A DNA stretch of 64,000 nt, from NCBI RefSeq assembly GCF_001436305.1, contig NZ_AZFO01000002.1, positions 1 to 64,000 on the forward strand. The letters are read 5' to 3'. Source of the DNA: Lactobacillus ultunensis DSM 16047. Lineage in GTDB: Bacteria; Bacillota; Bacilli; Lactobacillales; Lactobacillaceae. A program made the position numbers and the translations under genes. This document shows, piece by piece, positions 17,521 through 27,650 of the stretch. The notes beneath the pieces are model-generated. The model was not told the DNA's origin and made no database searches. It saw nothing but the letters and a program-made list of their open reading frames with translations. Every line of letters begins with the position of its first letter. The stretch's first letter is position 1.

Positions 17521-18891
17521 TTATTTTCTTGCATATTTAGCCATTTGAATACCAGCCTGACGGCCAAATACAACTGTTTCAGCAATAGAGTTACCACCAA
17601 TACGGTTATTGCCGTGAAGTCCACCAGATACTTCACCGGCAGCATAGAGGCCCTTAATTACATTACCGTTTGTATCAAGGACTTGAGTTTCAGTATTAAT
17701 GTGAATTCCACCCATTGTGTAGTGAACTGCAGGGTGAACATGAATTGCAAAGAATGGTCCCCGATCCAATTCACGATCCATACCAGTAGTTCTGCCAAAG
17801 TCTTTATCCTTATGGCTTTCAACGGCTTTATTCCAGCGTTCAGCTGTTGCAGTTAGGTTCTTGCCATCAACACCAATTTCTTTGGCTAAATCAGTTAAAC
17901 TATCACCATGTTTTACTAAACCAATGTGATCATAGAATTCAACTGCAGCAAAGTGAGCCCGAACACCAGAATCAAAGATTAAGTAAGCCCCATCTTCATG
18001 CAAATTAGTAATCGCACCAGAAATAATCTTCCGTGTATTCAATTCGTTGACAAAACGATTGCCGGCCTTATTAACCAAAATTGCGCCTTCACCACGTAAG
18101 CCTTCACCGATTAAGTAAACGTGTGGGTTATCAGTATCGGCAGTTGGGTGAACTTGAATAAAGTTCGTTTGCATCAATTGTGCATCTAATGCCTTAGCTA
18201 ACTTCAAACCATCACCCGTTGCGCCAGGTTGATTGGTTGTCTTGTAGTCAACCAAATCAGGACGATATTTCTTAATAATATCCTTTGAAGCACCGAAGCC
18301 ACCGGTTGCTAACAAAACGGCCTTAGCCTTAATGGTTTTCGTTCCTTCACTCGTTTCAACTTCTACGCCATTGACCTTTTTGTTCTTGTCTTGCAAAAGC
18401 TTAGTGACTTTAGCACCTGTAAAGATATCAACGCCAGCTTTTTTCACTTGAGTAGTCAAACGGGAAGTTAAATAGAAGCCAACTGGTTCCATTGATCCAG
18501 GACGGTGAGCTCTCTTCTTACTCATCCCTCCCGTAATAGTCAAATCAGTCAATCGTACGCCATACTTCATCAACCAGCTAATGGCAATGGCTGAATGATC
18601 AACGAAGTACTTAAGCATAGCGCGGTCATTTAACAAACCGCCACCTTTTAAAGTTTCTTCATAAAAGTCGTGGTTACTGTCAATGATTCCTTCATCCAAT
18701 TGAACCAATGATTCTGAGGCATTCATCCCACTAGAAGCACGGCTGGTGTTACCACCTGTCTTGTCATTCTTTTCTAAAACAACAACGTTTAATCCAAGTT
18801 CACGCGCTTGTAATGCTGCAGTTAAACCAGTACCACCTGAACCGATAATTACTGCATCATACTTATTCTTTAATTCTTTATTATTCGGCAT
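17521..18891 (-). CDS. Flavoprotein fumarate reductase (FrdA/FccA-like flavin subunit)
   Basis: A 456-residue FAD enzyme of the fumarate reductase/KsdD family. It has the dinucleotide site IIGSGGTGLTAALQA near residue 15 and the active-site groups of soluble fumarate reductases: QVHPTAD, RGEGAILVN, HYTMGGIHI and NRIGGNSIAE. No signal peptide, haem motif or FMN-binding domain is present, so it is a short cytoplasmic form whose electron donor must be separate. It starts 12 nt after the fumarase gene with GAGGA upstream. Fumarate to succinate is the likely reaction; related flavoproteins reduce urocanate or other enoates, so the substrate rests on context. Confidence 0.85.
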   Translation of the reverse strand: MPNNKELKNKYDAVIIGSGGTGLTAALQARELGLNVVVLEKNDKTGGNTSRASSGMNASESLVQLDEGIIDSNHDFYEETLKGGGLLNDRAMLKYFVDHSAIAISWLMKYGVRLTDLTITGGMSKKRAHRPGSMEPVGFYLTSRLTTQVKKAGVDIFTGAKVTKLLQDKNKKVNGVEVETSEGTKTIKAKAVLLATGGFGASKDIIKKYRPDLVDYKTTNQPGATGDGLKLAKALDAQLMQTNFIQVHPTADTDNPHVYLIGEGLRGEGAILVNKAGNRFVNELNTRKIISGAITNLHEDGAYLIFDSGVRAHFAAVEFYDHIGLVKHGDSLTDLAKEIGVDGKNLTATAERWNKAVESHKDKDFGRTTGMDRELDRGPFFAIHVHPAVHYTMGGIHINTETQVLDTNGNVIKGLYAAGEVSGGLHGNNRIGGNSIAETVVFGRQAGIQMAKYARK

Positions 18892-18903
18892 AACTATCCT
18901 CTA

Positions 18904-20304
18904 CTATTCTTCTGGAGTGGACTTATCAACATTAGTCATCTTCATGTAGTCCATCCATTCGTCATATTGTTCTTCAGTAACTTTACCGCTCTTAAGTGCA
19001 GCTTCCTTTAAAGTTGTACCTTCTTTATCAGCAGTTTGGGCAATCTTAGCAGCTGCATGATAACCGATATGTGGTGACAAAGCAGTAACAGTCATTAATG
19101 AGTTTTCAAGCAATTCGTCCATGCGTTCATCATTAACGGTCAAACCATGAATCATTCTGTCAGCAAAACCAGTAATGGTACCAGTCAAGATTTCACATGA
19201 ATCAAGGAAGGAAGCAATTAATACGGTCTTGAAGACATTCATTTCAAAGTTACCTTGTGAGCAGGCAAAAGTAATGGTTGTATCATTACCAAAAACTTTA
19301 GCAGCAGCCATGGTTACTGCTTCAGCTTGAGTTGGGTTAACCTTACCTGGCATGATACTTGAACCAGGTTCATTGGCAGGAATATTTAATTCATGGTAAC
19401 CAGCACGTGGACCTGAAGCAAGCAAACGGATATCTTGCGCAATCTTGAACATGTCAGCAGCTAAAGTCTTTAAGGCGCCGTGAACAACATCTAGACCAGA
19501 ATGGTGTGCTAAGCCCCAGAATTTATTAGTCTTAACTTTAAATTCGTGACCGTAAACTTCCGATAATTTACCAGCAATCTTTTCAGTCATACCTGGTGCA
19601 GCATTAAGTCCAGTACCAACTGCGGTACCACCAATTGCTAATTCATATAAAGTTGGCTTCAATTCTTGAATGTATGCCAAATCATGCTTAAGAGCTGAAA
19701 TGTAGCCAGAAACTTCTTGACCAAAAGTTAATGGAGTTGCGTCTTGCAAGTGAGTACGCCCTACCTTAACAGTCTTCCAGTACTTTTTTTCTTTGATTAC
19801 CAATTCATCAATTAAATGTTGAATTGCTGGTTCCAACTTATCTAAGGCTTCAACGGCAACAATATTCATAGCTGTTGGATAAGTATCATTAGAAGATTGA
19901 CCACGGTTAACATCATCGTTGGGCAAGATGCCTAAACCAGGATGCAATTTATTAGCTAAATTAGCAACTACTTCATTAACGTTCATGTTGCTTTGAGTAC
20001 CTGAACCTGTTTGAAGCACGTGAAGTGGGAAATCTTTTCTCAATTCTTCATCATCTAAAGCTAACAGGTGATCGATAGCATCTTCAATAGCTTCACCTTT
20101 TTCTTTAGGTTCATCCCCAACTTCAACGTTAGATTCAGCAGCAGCCTTCTTTAAATGCAAAAAGGCACGAATAATTTGTAGTGGCATAAGTTCACCACTC
20201 GGGAAATTGTTGCGACTTCTTTCTGTTTGTGGACCCCATAAAGCATCTTTAGGGATTTTTACAGGACCAATAGTGTCGCTTTCAATACGGTATTCTTCGC
20301 TCAT
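18904..20304 (-). CDS. fumC: Class II fumarate hydratase
   Basis: A 466-residue fumarase/aspartase superfamily enzyme with the signature GSSIMPGKVNPTQAE, the GRTHLQDATP motif and TGSGTQSNMNVNE. These features, especially TGSGTQSNMN with the ...HLQDATP block, favour fumarase over aspartase. In this cluster it should run malate to fumarate. A strong AAGGAGG precedes the ATG. The inverted repeat CCTTAT/ATAAGG (20314-20334) overlaps that ribosome binding site. Confidence 0.92.
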   Translation of the reverse strand: MSEEYRIESDTIGPVKIPKDALWGPQTERSRNNFPSGELMPLQIIRAFLHLKKAAAESNVEVGDEPKEKGEAIEDAIDHLLALDDEELRKDFPLHVLQTGSGTQSNMNVNEVVANLANKLHPGLGILPNDDVNRGQSSNDTYPTAMNIVAVEALDKLEPAIQHLIDELVIKEKKYWKTVKVGRTHLQDATPLTFGQEVSGYISALKHDLAYIQELKPTLYELAIGGTAVGTGLNAAPGMTEKIAGKLSEVYGHEFKVKTNKFWGLAHHSGLDVVHGALKTLAADMFKIAQDIRLLASGPRAGYHELNIPANEPGSSIMPGKVNPTQAEAVTMAAAKVFGNDTTITFACSQGNFEMNVFKTVLIASFLDSCEILTGTITGFADRMIHGLTVNDERMDELLENSLMTVTALSPHIGYHAAAKIAQTADKEGTTLKEAALKSGKVTEEQYDEWMDYMKMTNVDKSTPEE

Positions 20305-20395
20305 ATTTTTCCTCCTTATTATATAAATATAAGGTATTCATAGTTTTTCAATCAACTTTTATAATACCTGTAAAGGCTTTCTTTTTCAATCCAAG

Positions 20396-20426
20396 AAAAA
20401 AGTCTAAGATCACAGTCTTAGACTAA
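20396..20426 (-). terminator. Terminator of the methionine transporter operon
   Basis: AGTCTAAGA (20401-20409) pairs with TCTTAGACT (20416-20424), with a T-run on the minus strand. Confidence 0.85.
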
Positions 20427-20431
20427 ATCTT

Positions 20432-21133
20432 CTATCTATTTTGATGGTTCATCTTCTTAGCAAAGAAGTCACCCACAATTTGTACAATAAAGATCAAAAT
20501 TACTACTAAAATTGTAGCAACCCAGGTTACATCACTATTGAAACGGTTATAACCATATGAAATTGCTGTGTTACCCAAGCCACCAGCACCAATAGCACCA
20601 GCCATTGCAGTCAAACCAATCAATGAAATAATCGTAACTGTAGAAACTCTAATCAACTCTGAACGAGATTCACGCAGATAGACATCAAAGATAATATCTG
20701 AAACAGTTGCACCTAAACTTTGAGCAGCTTCGATTTTTCCAGTATCCACACTTTCAAGAGCAACTTGCACCTGACGGGCATAGAATGGAAAAACACCCAA
20801 AGTTAATGGCACTAACGCTGCCTTCATACCAATCTGGGTACCAACAATTTTTTGTGTAACAGGAGCGACAAAAGCCAGCAAGATTACAAATGGAATAGCT
20901 CTAAAAATTGAAACTAGTTTATCGCAAACATTGTACCAGAACTTGTTTGGATGAATACCATCATACTTGGTAACTACTAACAACACACCAAAGATAATCC
21001 CAAGAATACCACCAAAAATAGTAGCCCAGAAGGTCATGAACAATGTTTGAAAAATACTGGTTCCCCAACCGGCATCTCCACCCCAGCCAAGCTGCACAAC
21101 ATTTGGACAAATTTTTGCAAACCAACTAATCAT
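20432..21133 (-). CDS. metI: Methionine ABC transporter permease
   Basis: A 233-residue permease with five to six spans, the MetI pattern [10 protein letters not shown] near the middle and the EAA-loop region [17 protein letters not shown]. It overlaps metN by 8 nt. It forms the membrane channel of the MetNIQ importer. Confidence 0.93.
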   Translation of the reverse strand: MISWFAKICPNVVQLGWGGDAGWGTSIFQTLFMTFWATIFGGILGIIFGVLLVVTKYDGIHPNKFWYNVCDKLVSIFRAIPFVILLAFVAPVTQKIVGTQIGMKAALVPLTLGVFPFYARQVQVALESVDTGKIEAAQSLGATVSDIIFDVYLRESRSELIRVSTVTIISLIGLTAMAGAIGAGGLGNTAISYGYNRFNSDVTWVATILVVILIFIVQIVGDFFAKKMNHQNR

Positions 21134-22187
21134 CTAAATTCCCCTTTTCATCCAATCTAGTCAAAGTAACGTTTTGTTTTTGCAAGAACTCTCTAGCCTG
21201 CTCTTGCTTATCTGCATCCCCTTTAACTAACACTACTAAGGTACCAATGGCCTCACCATTTAGAAGTTCAACGTTACCATAAAGCATTGATACTTCAACG
21301 CCAATTTGACGATAAAGTTCAATAATAATTGATTTCGTCACGTTAGCAATACTGTAAACTAATTGGTAAACTTCTTCGTTTTCTCTTAATTTGCCTAAGT
21401 TCAAAGCATCAAGTGTTTGAATAGCTTCAAGACTACCACCAACAAAACGCTTAGTTAATTTCTTCTTAGGATGCAAGAATACTTGACGCAAACTACCATT
21501 TTCAATAACTTGACCATGTTCCATTACAGCAACTTTGTTACAGATCTTCTTAACTGCATCCATCTCGTGCGTAATCAATACAACTGTTAAACCCAACTTT
21601 TTGTTCAATCGTTTCAATAGATCCAGAATTTGTTGCGTATTTTGCGGATCAAGGGCACTAGTTGCTTCATCGGAAATCAAGATATCTGGATGATTGGCTA
21701 AGGCACGAGCAATAGCCACTCTTTGCTGTTGACCACCAGAAAGTTCTACCGGATAAAAATTAGCTTTGTCTTTCAAATCAACCAAGTCAAGCAGTTCCAA
21801 TGATCTCTTTTCCAGTTCATCATCTGAAAGTTTGGCATGTTTCAAAGCAAAGGCTACATTTTCAAGGACCGTCGTTTCATTTAATAGATTAAACCCTTGG
21901 AAAATCATACCGATCTTTCTACGTTCCAATTGCAGCTTTTTGTTGGAAATTACTTGTTTGCCATTTTGGACAAAATCAACATTGTTAACTTTGATATCAC
22001 CAGCAGTAGGATGCTGCAATAGATTAATTGTTCTTACCAAAGTTGACTTACCTGCTCCAGAAAAACCAACTACTCCATAAATGTCACCTTTTTCAATATG
22101 TAAGCTAACATCATGAACTGCTCGAACAAGCTTGCCCTTCTTTTGTGGAAAATCGACATTAATATGATCTAATTGAATAATACTCAT
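21126..22187 (-). CDS. metN: Methionine ABC transporter ATP-binding protein
   Basis: 353 residues. Walker [10 protein letters not shown], signature LSGGQQQR and Walker [13 protein letters not shown] are intact. The C-terminal ~90 residues form the NIL (ACT-like) domain that binds methionine and inhibits transport in MetN proteins. AGGAGG precedes the start; it follows metQ by 11 nt. Confidence 0.94.
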   Translation of the reverse strand: MSIIQLDHINVDFPQKKGKLVRAVHDVSLHIEKGDIYGVVGFSGAGKSTLVRTINLLQHPTAGDIKVNNVDFVQNGKQVISNKKLQLERRKIGMIFQGFNLLNETTVLENVAFALKHAKLSDDELEKRSLELLDLVDLKDKANFYPVELSGGQQQRVAIARALANHPDILISDEATSALDPQNTQQILDLLKRLNKKLGLTVVLITHEMDAVKKICNKVAVMEHGQVIENGSLRQVFLHPKKKLTKRFVGGSLEAIQTLDALNLGKLRENEEVYQLVYSIANVTKSIIIELYRQIGVEVSMLYGNVELLNGEAIGTLVVLVKGDADKQEQAREFLQKQNVTLTRLDEKGNLDD

Positions 22188-22198
22188 CTTTCAGCCTC

Positions 22199-23059
22199 CT
22201 ACTTAATCTTGATATCCCAAGCAGCAATTTGTGAATTGCCATAGAAATGTTTCGTTAACTTCTTAGTCTTTTCAGTTTGGTAAGCCTTAACTACATCTTT
22301 ATAAAGCTTATTGTTCTCTTGACCCTTCTTGGCACAAATAATGTTGATCCATTGCTTTGAATCTTTATTAACTGGTTCAATGTAAATAGTTTGTTTATCA
22401 CCCAAGCCTGCTGGACCAGCATAGTCGTTATTAACAACTGAGGCATCTACCGAGTTGATTACTCGACCAGTTTGTTCAGCACCTACTTCTTTTAATTTGA
22501 GATTATGAGGATTCTTAGTAATATCAGCAACAGTTACTAAAGCTTTGCCTTTTCTTAATCCAATCAAGCCCGCATTCTTTAAAACAAACAAAGCTCTTGA
22601 TTCATTAGTAGCATCATTAGGAATAGCAATGGTGGCACCATCTGGTAAATCTGCTAACTTTTTATATTTCTTTGAGTACAAACGAATTGGGGCAATGTAA
22701 GTTTTACCAATTGGAACTACGCCACCACCGTTTGATTTATTCCAAGCCTTTAAAAATGCGTAGTGCTGGAAAGCATTCAAGTCAACATCTCCAGATTTCA
22801 ACGCTTTATTTGGTTGATTATAATCTGTAAAGTTCTTGATCTTAATTGTAATACCGTAATCTTCTTTAGCTGTTTTAGCTACACTCTTCCAAATTGCAGC
22901 GTCTTGTTTACTTTGGGAAACAACACCTACCGTGACTGTCTTATTTTGAGCCTGATTATTAAAGTTAAGCCCAGGTCCAAAACTAAACCATCCAGCAATA
23001 ATAATTACTACTGCAATAATTGACCAAATAATTGTATTTCTCCGTCTCCGTTTTCTCAT
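22199..23059 (-). CDS. metQ: Methionine-binding protein (MetQ/NlpA family), membrane-anchored
   Basis: A 286-residue substrate-binding protein of the NlpA family. The N terminus has a basic cluster (RKRRRR) and one hydrophobic segment, but no lipobox cysteine, so it is held by an uncleaved anchor or signal rather than as a lipoprotein. The mature part carries the family stretches VGVVSQS, DVDLNAFQHYAFL and NNDYAGPAG. The frame opens at GTG 23068, but AGGAG is well spaced for ATG 23059. Expression is controlled by the T-box upstream. Confidence 0.88.
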   Translation of the reverse strand: MRKRRRRNTIIWSIIAVVIIIAGWFSFGPGLNFNNQAQNKTVTVGVVSQSKQDAAIWKSVAKTAKEDYGITIKIKNFTDYNQPNKALKSGDVDLNAFQHYAFLKAWNKSNGGGVVPIGKTYIAPIRLYSKKYKKLADLPDGATIAIPNDATNESRALFVLKNAGLIGLRKGKALVTVADITKNPHNLKLKEVGAEQTGRVINSVDASVVNNDYAGPAGLGDKQTIYIEPVNKDSKQWINIICAKKGQENNKLYKDVVKAYQTEKTKKLTKHFYGNSQIAAWDIKIK

Positions 23060-23090
23060 AAAGCTCACTCCTAAAATTTAAATGAAAATA

Positions 23091-23392
23091 AAAAGAGCAT
23101 TCATCCAAAAGGACGAATGCTCGTGTTACCACCTTTAATTCACTTATCACTTACGTAATAAGCCTCAATGACTATCTAAAAAATAGTCTGCATTGTTAAC
23201 GGGTGCAAATCCGCTGATAGCTAACTATCACTACCAGTCATCGTTCCAAGCCCATATTCGCTAGATTTTGTTTGCCAACTTTCACCACAATGTTGGCTCT
23301 CTTTATAAACAAAAGACTAGTTACTCAGCTCTTCAAGATGTTTAGTTATGATTTGTTATAAATAAGCTATCATCATTTTTTAATCTAGTCAA
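23091..23392 (-). ncRNA. T-box leader (methionine type) for metQNI, with promoter
   Basis: A minus-strand leader with the T-box sequence AAAGGTGGTAACACG (23122-23136) followed by a terminator hairpin GAGCATTCGTCC/GGATGAATGCTC (23095-23122) and a T-run. Stem I lies upstream, with the specifier region GCGAATATGGGC; ATG at 23253-23255 is a methionine codon, matching the transporter it precedes. Uncharged tRNA-Met is expected to favour the antiterminator and turn the operon on. A TTGACT (23387-23392) sits at the upstream end as a probable -35. Confidence 0.9.
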
Positions 23393-23479
23393 CACATTTT
23401 TAATTTTTCTTCTGAGAAAGCGGTTTTATTTTATAATGAACTTAAATCTAATAATTACTAAGGAAAAATAAATGAAGAA

Positions 23480-23518
23480 AAAGAACTATCTGTTTTTCTA
23501 CAACAGATAGCTCTTATT
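23480..23518 (-). terminator. Terminator of the P-type ATPase gene
   Basis: AGAACTATCTGTT (23482-23494) pairs with AACAGATAGCTCT (23502-23514). T-rich on both sides, so it could also end a rightward short transcript. Confidence 0.75.
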
Positions 23519-23530
23519 TTTTATAGACTT

Positions 23531-25951
23531 TTACTCTTGAATGTTTTGGCGACCACGATGATAGGCTTCATGCACGTCCGCAAAAGTCATATTTTTGCCT
23601 TTTTGATCAAAGACTACCAATACTTCTCTTACGCCATCCAAAATTCTGGACAACCAACGGAAAATAGTAGTTGCTGCACAGAACAAAATAAACAGAATAA
23701 AAATTGCCTTATTTGAAATCATTGTCATTGAGAACAGATCGTGCAAGAAGATGATTGCCAAAATTAAGCCGAGGAATGAACCCATCATGACACTTAACCG
23801 GAATTTATTCAGTGGTGCTGAGATATGGTAAAGCACCATCATCCCTACCGCAACTAATAATAGCGTAGCTGTAGTTCCCACATCATTATGATCTAAAGAA
23901 ATATAACTACCAGCAATCACTAAAATACTTACAGCAAGCATGTCTGTCACCCCACCGGGGATTGCTCGTGACAAAACATTAGGAATAAATTGACCACGAA
24001 TTCGATTATGATTGCTTTCTAAAGCCAGCAGGAATGAAGGCAATCCGATTGTGAAGGCTGAAATCAAAGTAATCTGAGAAGGCTGCAATGGATAATTGAT
24101 AACCATCACTAATGAGAAAATAGCCATTAAGAATGAGAAAATGTTTTTTACTAAGAACAAACTGGCTGAACGTTGAATATTATTAACTACTCGCCGTCCC
24201 TCATTCACAACTTTAGGCATTCTAGCAAAATTAGAATCCAGCAACACAACTTGTGAAGCTTGAACCGCTGCGCTATTGCCTGAAGCCATTGCAATTGAGC
24301 AATCAGCCTTTTTCATAGCTAAAATATCATTTACCCCATCACCGGTCATCGCTACAGTATTCCCTTGCTTTTGGAGAGCTTTAACAAATTTACGCTTTTG
24401 TTCAGGCTTTACTCTGCCAAAGACACTGTATTTTTGAACAGCTTCCTCATAACCATCTTCTGGTATTTCCTGGGCATCAATATATTTATCAGAATTTTGA
24501 ATACCAGCTTGTTGAGCAACTCGAGAAACTGTAACCGGATTATCACCTGAAATGACTTTAATCTCCACTCCTTGCTTAGCAAAGTATTCAAAAGTTGCTT
24601 TAGCTTCTTTTCTAATTGGATTAGATAAAAGGATATAACCGTAAACCTCAACTGGTTGAGTTAACTTAGAATCATCTTCAGTCAAAATTGCTGGATAATA
24701 AGCCACAATTAAAACACGATAACCAGTGGCCGCATATTTTTCAAATTCATCTTTATAGTCTTCAAACTGATCACGCAATACCATTTCTGGCGCACCAATC
24801 AATAAAGTATGATCATCGAAAATCACGCCACTGTATTTATTAACCGAAGTAAAAGGCAAAATACCCGTAGCTTTTTTGCCTGTCTTTTCAGTGAAGTGAG
24901 CATGAACTGCTTTCATGGTGGCATTATCAGCAGGCATTGCTTGAGCGAAGTCACCAATTATTGGATCTAAATTTTGCCCTTTAAAATCTCTTGAAGGAAT
25001 AGCTTTTTCTACACTCATTTTTGACTCAGTAATCGTACCAGTTTTATCAACACAAAGTACATTGACCCGTGCCAAAGTTTCTACACTCTTCATATCATGC
25101 AACATTACTTGTTTCCGCGCTAGACGCACAGCAGCTAAAGCCAAAGCGATAGTTGTTAAAAGATAAAGTCCTTCTGGAATCATGCCGATAATTGCGGCTT
25201 CCATTGAAACAATACTGCGGTAAAGAGACATATGGTTGACAAAAAAGCTCATTGAGAACAAGGCTATTCCCAAGGGAATAATGATAATACCGACCCATTT
25301 AATTAATTTGTTAATTGAACGGACCATTTCTGATTGTTCACTACTCCCCATTTCTTTGGCTTTAATAGTCAATTTAGAAATGTAGCTTTCTTTGCCCACA
25401 CGTTCTAATTCCATATAGGCTGAACCAGAAACAACAAAAGAGCCGGACATTAATTCATCATCAACATCTTTAGAAATTTCGTCAGATTCCCCGGTCAATA
25501 GTGATTCATTAACCCGAATGTTCCCTTTAACTACACGGCCATCAGCAGGGATTTGATCGCCAGTCTTCAAAAGGACAATATCGCCTTTAACCAATTGTTC
25601 TATTGGTACCTCTTTTTCCTTGCCTTCGCGCAAAGCAACAATATCGGTGGCATTCATTACGTTTAGTTTACTCAAGATCTTTTTTGCCCGAATTTCCTGC
25701 ACGATCCCAATCACAGTGTTCAGGATAATAACAGGTAAAAAGGTTAGATCTTTATAAGCACCAACTAAAACTAGCAAAATCGATAAGACCAGGAAGATCA
25801 AGTTGAAATAGGTAAAGAGGTTTTCTCTAATAATTTGCTTATTCGTCTTAAATTGATCATCAACAGCTTTATTGATTTCACCAGCATTAATTCTTTCTTG
25901 AATTTGGCTACTTGTTAAGCCTGTTTCCAAATTAGTTTTTTCTTCGTTCAT
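23531..25951 (-). CDS. Cation-transporting P-type ATPase, substrate unknown
   Basis: 806 residues with the phosphorylation motif DKTGTIT, the actuator motif LTGES, TGDGVND in the hinge and about ten membrane spans. The M4 segment reads IPEGLYLL, unlike the IPEGLPA of typical calcium pumps or the TPEMLP of magnesium pumps, placing it in a poorly characterised bacterial branch. The pumped ion cannot be read from this. The inverted repeat GTTCTT/AAGAAC (25981-26004) flanks a TATAAT (minus strand, 25990-25995) just upstream. Confidence 0.87.
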   Translation of the reverse strand: MNEEKTNLETGLTSSQIQERINAGEINKAVDDQFKTNKQIIRENLFTYFNLIFLVLSILLVLVGAYKDLTFLPVIILNTVIGIVQEIRAKKILSKLNVMNATDIVALREGKEKEVPIEQLVKGDIVLLKTGDQIPADGRVVKGNIRVNESLLTGESDEISKDVDDELMSGSFVVSGSAYMELERVGKESYISKLTIKAKEMGSSEQSEMVRSINKLIKWVGIIIIPLGIALFSMSFFVNHMSLYRSIVSMEAAIIGMIPEGLYLLTTIALALAAVRLARKQVMLHDMKSVETLARVNVLCVDKTGTITESKMSVEKAIPSRDFKGQNLDPIIGDFAQAMPADNATMKAVHAHFTEKTGKKATGILPFTSVNKYSGVIFDDHTLLIGAPEMVLRDQFEDYKDEFEKYAATGYRVLIVAYYPAILTEDDSKLTQPVEVYGYILLSNPIRKEAKATFEYFAKQGVEIKVISGDNPVTVSRVAQQAGIQNSDKYIDAQEIPEDGYEEAVQKYSVFGRVKPEQKRKFVKALQKQGNTVAMTGDGVNDILAMKKADCSIAMASGNSAAVQASQVVLLDSNFARMPKVVNEGRRVVNNIQRSASLFLVKNIFSFLMAIFSLVMVINYPLQPSQITLISAFTIGLPSFLLALESNHNRIRGQFIPNVLSRAIPGGVTDMLAVSILVIAGSYISLDHNDVGTTATLLLVAVGMMVLYHISAPLNKFRLSVMMGSFLGLILAIIFLHDLFSMTMISNKAIFILFILFCAATTIFRWLSRILDGVREVLVVFDQKGKNMTFADVHEAYHRGRQNIQE

Positions 25952-26004
25952 TTTTATTACCCGACCAATACTTTTTATGTGTTCTTTCTATTATACATAA
26001 GAAC

Positions 26005-26031
26005 AAAAAAAGCTCGCAAACTTGCGAACTA
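26005..26031 (-). terminator. Terminator of thyA-folA
   Basis: AGCTCGCAA (26011-26019) pairs with TTGCGAACT (26022-26030); T-run on the minus strand. Confidence 0.8.
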
Positions 26032-26034
26032 ATT

Positions 26035-26541
26035 TTAGTGTTTTCTAACATAAGTTAAGAAAGTATATGGAAATTTATTTTTCTCATCTGCTGGATGAGC
26101 TTCTTTTTTAATTAATTTAAATTTATCATAGTCAATTTCTGGCATCACTGTATCTGCTGAAAAGACCCCATCAATTTCAGTTTTTGCCAGAATATCAACT
26201 TGATCTATCAAAGCCTTAAAGATCGAAACACCACCGATAGCACATATTTTTTCTGAACGATGATTTTGCAAGTATTGATTAAGTTCTTCAAGTGAAGCAA
26301 GAATGATTACCTGATCATTTGTTTGATACTTTTTCTTTAAGTCCTCATTATGAGTCAAAACAATATGTTTTCTCTTCGGTAATAGTCTGGGTAAACTAGC
26401 AAAAGTTTTTCTTCCCATAATTATTGGATGATTTATCGTTTCTTCTTTAAAGTGCTTCAAATCTGCTGGTAAGTGCCAAGGCAAATGTCCATCGACACCA
26501 ATCTGATGCTTCTTATCCTCTGCCCAAACGTATTCAATCAT
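26035..26541 (-). CDS. folA: Dihydrofolate reductase
   Basis: 168 residues, normal DHFR length. The start resembles MISFVWAED of other lactobacilli. The Met20-loop region GVDGHLPWHLPADLKHFK, the MGRKTFASL motif and IGGVSIFK are all present. It regenerates tetrahydrofolate from the dihydrofolate made by thymidylate synthase, whose gene ends 11 nt upstream. Confidence 0.95.
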   Translation of the reverse strand: MIEYVWAEDKKHQIGVDGHLPWHLPADLKHFKEETINHPIIMGRKTFASLPRLLPKRKHIVLTHNEDLKKKYQTNDQVIILASLEELNQYLQNHRSEKICAIGGVSIFKALIDQVDILAKTEIDGVFSADTVMPEIDYDKFKLIKKEAHPADEKNKFPYTFLTYVRKH

Positions 26542-26552
26542 ATTGTTTCATC

Positions 26553-27509
26553 CTAAACCGCAACCGGCGCCTTAATTGTGCCATGATGCTTATAATCTAT
26601 AACTTTAATATCCTGCATTTCAAAATCTTCGATATGTTTCTTATCAGGATTCAACCAAAGTTGTGGTGAATCATACGGTTTGCGACTAAGCAATTCTTTA
26701 ACCTGATTAAAGTGATTGCGATAAATGTGAGCATCCCCCAAAGTATGAACAAATTCACCTACTTTAAGACCTGTTTTCCGGGCAATCATATTTAACAGGA
26801 GCGCATATGAAGCGATATTAAAGGGAACACCTAAAAACATATCGCCACTTCTTTGGTATAATTGCACGCTAATTTTACCGTCAACTACATAGAATTGAAA
26901 CATTACATGGCATGGTGGCAATGCACTAGTTGGCACATCTTCAGGATTCCAAGCTGTAACAATCATTCTTCTGGAATCGGGCGTTTCTTTTATTTGCTTG
27001 ATCACATTAGCAATTTGATCAATAAAACCACCATCACGTTTTTGCCAATGGCGCCATTGTGCACCATATACATCCCCTAGATTGCCATATTTAACTGCAA
27101 AAGCTTCATCATCTAAAATCCGCTGATCAAACTTTTTCATTTCTGTTTGATAAATTTTATTGAATTCAGGATCACTCTGACTGCGTAAACCAAAATCAGT
27201 CATATCTGGACCATCATACTCTTCACTAGTTACCCAATTTTTAAAAGCCCATTCGTCCCAAATATGATTGTGATGCTCAAGTAAAAAACGAATGTTGGTA
27301 TCACCACGTAAGAACCATAAAAGCTCACTTTTAATCAGACCAAATGGAACTCGTTTAGTTGTTAAAAGTGGAAAACCTTTAGAGAGATCAAAACGCATTT
27401 GAGCACCAAAATAACTTCTAGTACCTGTCCCTGTTCTATCACTCTTGTCATGGCCTTCCGTCATAATTTTATTCAAAAGATCCAAATACGGTTGTTCAAG
27501 AATTGCCAT
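26553..27509 (-). CDS. thyA: Thymidylate synthase
   Basis: 318 residues, the longer form with an insertion between residues ~85 and 140, as in Lactobacillus casei. The active-site cysteine lies in [12 protein letters not shown]; the [18 protein letters not shown] and HIYRNH motifs are present. It makes dTMP from dUMP and is cotranscribed with folA. Confidence 0.96.
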   Translation of the reverse strand: MAILEQPYLDLLNKIMTEGHDKSDRTGTGTRSYFGAQMRFDLSKGFPLLTTKRVPFGLIKSELLWFLRGDTNIRFLLEHHNHIWDEWAFKNWVTSEEYDGPDMTDFGLRSQSDPEFNKIYQTEMKKFDQRILDDEAFAVKYGNLGDVYGAQWRHWQKRDGGFIDQIANVIKQIKETPDSRRMIVTAWNPEDVPTSALPPCHVMFQFYVVDGKISVQLYQRSGDMFLGVPFNIASYALLLNMIARKTGLKVGEFVHTLGDAHIYRNHFNQVKELLSRKPYDSPQLWLNPDKKHIEDFEMQDIKVIDYKHHGTIKAPVAV

Positions 27510-27612
27510 TTTTACACACCTTTCAGGAATTTTATCTTTATTACCATACCATATATCTAGTGGGTTTGATAATGAAAGTCACTAGACTTAGTGTTTTTAT
27601 TATTTTTGGCAA

Positions 27613-27643
27613 AACAAAAAAGATGAACTGAATCATCTTTTTA
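27613..27643 (-). terminator. Terminator of the amino-acid permease gene
   Basis: AAAAGATGA (27618-27626) pairs with TCATCTTTT (27633-27641) and a T-run on the minus strand. Confidence 0.8.
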
Positions 27644-27650
27644 ACTTATA

